In this document: positions 5,727-5,903 of the stretch, piece after piece | How positions within the stretch are numbered: the first letter of the stretch is position 1 | Layout of the letters: the number at the start of each line of letters is the position of its first letter | NCBI GenBank assembly: GCA_017940955.1 | Contig: JAGAXP010000047.1 | Coordinates: 1 to 5,903 of the forward strand | DNA from: Oribacterium sp. | GTDB lineage: Bacteria; Bacillota_A; Clostridia; Lachnospirales; Lachnospiraceae | Reading direction: 5' to 3' | DNA: 5,903 nucleotides | Translations under genes and position numbers: made by a program | The notes under the pieces: model-generated | Seen by the model: only the letters and a program-made list of their open reading frames with translations | Told to the model about the DNA's origin: nothing | Database searches by the model: none

Positions 5727-5846
5727 CACCTGCGAGAGCCATCCCCACCTGCAAGAACCGTCCCCACCTGCGAGAGCCATCCCCACCTGCGAGAACCGTC
5801 CCCACCGGCGAGAATCGTCCCCCACCTGCGAGAACCATCCCACCGG
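5727..5846 (+). repeat. Tandem array of six 19-bp units plus a partial seventh
   Basis: The unit is CACCTGCGAGARCCRTCCC. Copies start at 5727, 5746, 5765, 5784, 5803 and 5823, and a partial CACCGG starts at 5841. Units five and six differ in length by one base (20 and 18). Units 1 and 3 are identical, and 2 and 4 differ at one position, so a 38-base period is superimposed. The spacing is not a multiple of three, and no unique spacers exist, so this is neither a coding repeat nor a CRISPR. The GAACCGTCCCC core resembles dispersed intergenic repeats that I recall from Lachnospiraceae and relatives; that link is from memory. Confidence 0.9.
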
Positions 5847-5903
5847 AAAGGTGCATTTTAAAAAATTATTATTTGCTTTATGCTTGTTGATGTGTTAAAC
5901 TTC

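Larger units (their letters stand above)
5112..5903. other. 792-base non-coding region with RNA-like structure and repeats
   Basis: No gene is supported. Bases 5130-5300 are A/T-rich with no clear promoter for the PPK2 gene. A hairpin cluster lies at 5310-5409, a minus-strand terminator at 5495-5557, a G-rich inverted repeat copy at 5573-5601, a possible plus-strand promoter at 5675-5703, and a 19-bp tandem array at 5727-5846. Open frames here lack ribosome binding sites and run through hairpins or repeats. Confidence 0.75.

Noticed and set aside
5727..5846. CRISPR array
   Set aside because: The units are contiguous 19-20 bp copies with no unique spacers, and no cas-like gene is present.
5608..5898. 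Plus-strand frame across the repeat array, and its minus-strand counterpart at 5631-5843
   Set aside because: Both exist because the repeats lack stops in those frames. The unit length of 19 shifts frame each copy, and no ribosome binding site precedes either.

Overview
The window looks like chromosomal DNA from a low-to-moderate GC anaerobic Firmicute, most probably a Lachnospiraceae member (Butyrivibrio/Roseburia type). This rests on strong AAAGGAG-type ribosome binding sites, A/T-rich intergenic DNA with intrinsic terminators, an oxygen-sensitive Fe-S tartrate dehydratase, and a GAACCGTCCCCACC-type intergenic repeat of a kind I recall from that group. The family placement is inference, not a search result.

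Bases 1-2684 (+) are the end of an L-tartrate utilisation cluster. It holds the C-terminal part of an SLC13/DASS dicarboxylate transporter (its 5' end lies outside the window), then ttdA and ttdB, the two subunits of the [4Fe-4S] L(+)-tartrate dehydratase that converts tartrate to oxaloacetate. The dehydratase call is firm because its subunit motifs match TtdA/TtdB rather than class I fumarase. The transporter's substrate is inferred from this neighbourhood. Gaps of 160 and 107 bases separate the three genes; the second gap can fold.

Bases 2685-3632 hold a long hairpin after ttdB, a strong sigma70-type promoter (TTAACA-17-TATAAT), a stand-alone gene for a 117-residue DUF1622 membrane protein with its own terminator, and a perfect 14-bp inverted repeat between this gene and the convergent gene that follows.

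Bases 3633-5111 (-) encode a two-domain PPK2 protein of the polyphosphate:AMP phosphotransferase type. Its C-terminal domain keeps the catalytic motifs; its N-terminal domain has lost key ones.

Bases 5112-5903 contain no convincing gene but are rich in structure. From left to right: a cluster of strong hairpins upstream of the PPK2 gene whose pairing favours the minus strand (candidate leader or small RNA); a hairpin-plus-U-tract terminator, also minus strand; a G-rich inverted copy of the repeat; a weak promoter-like site with two direct repeats 11 bases apart; and a tandem array of six 19-bp units. I found no complete novel multi-gene system. The minus-strand RNA candidate and the repeat array are the parts most worth a second look.
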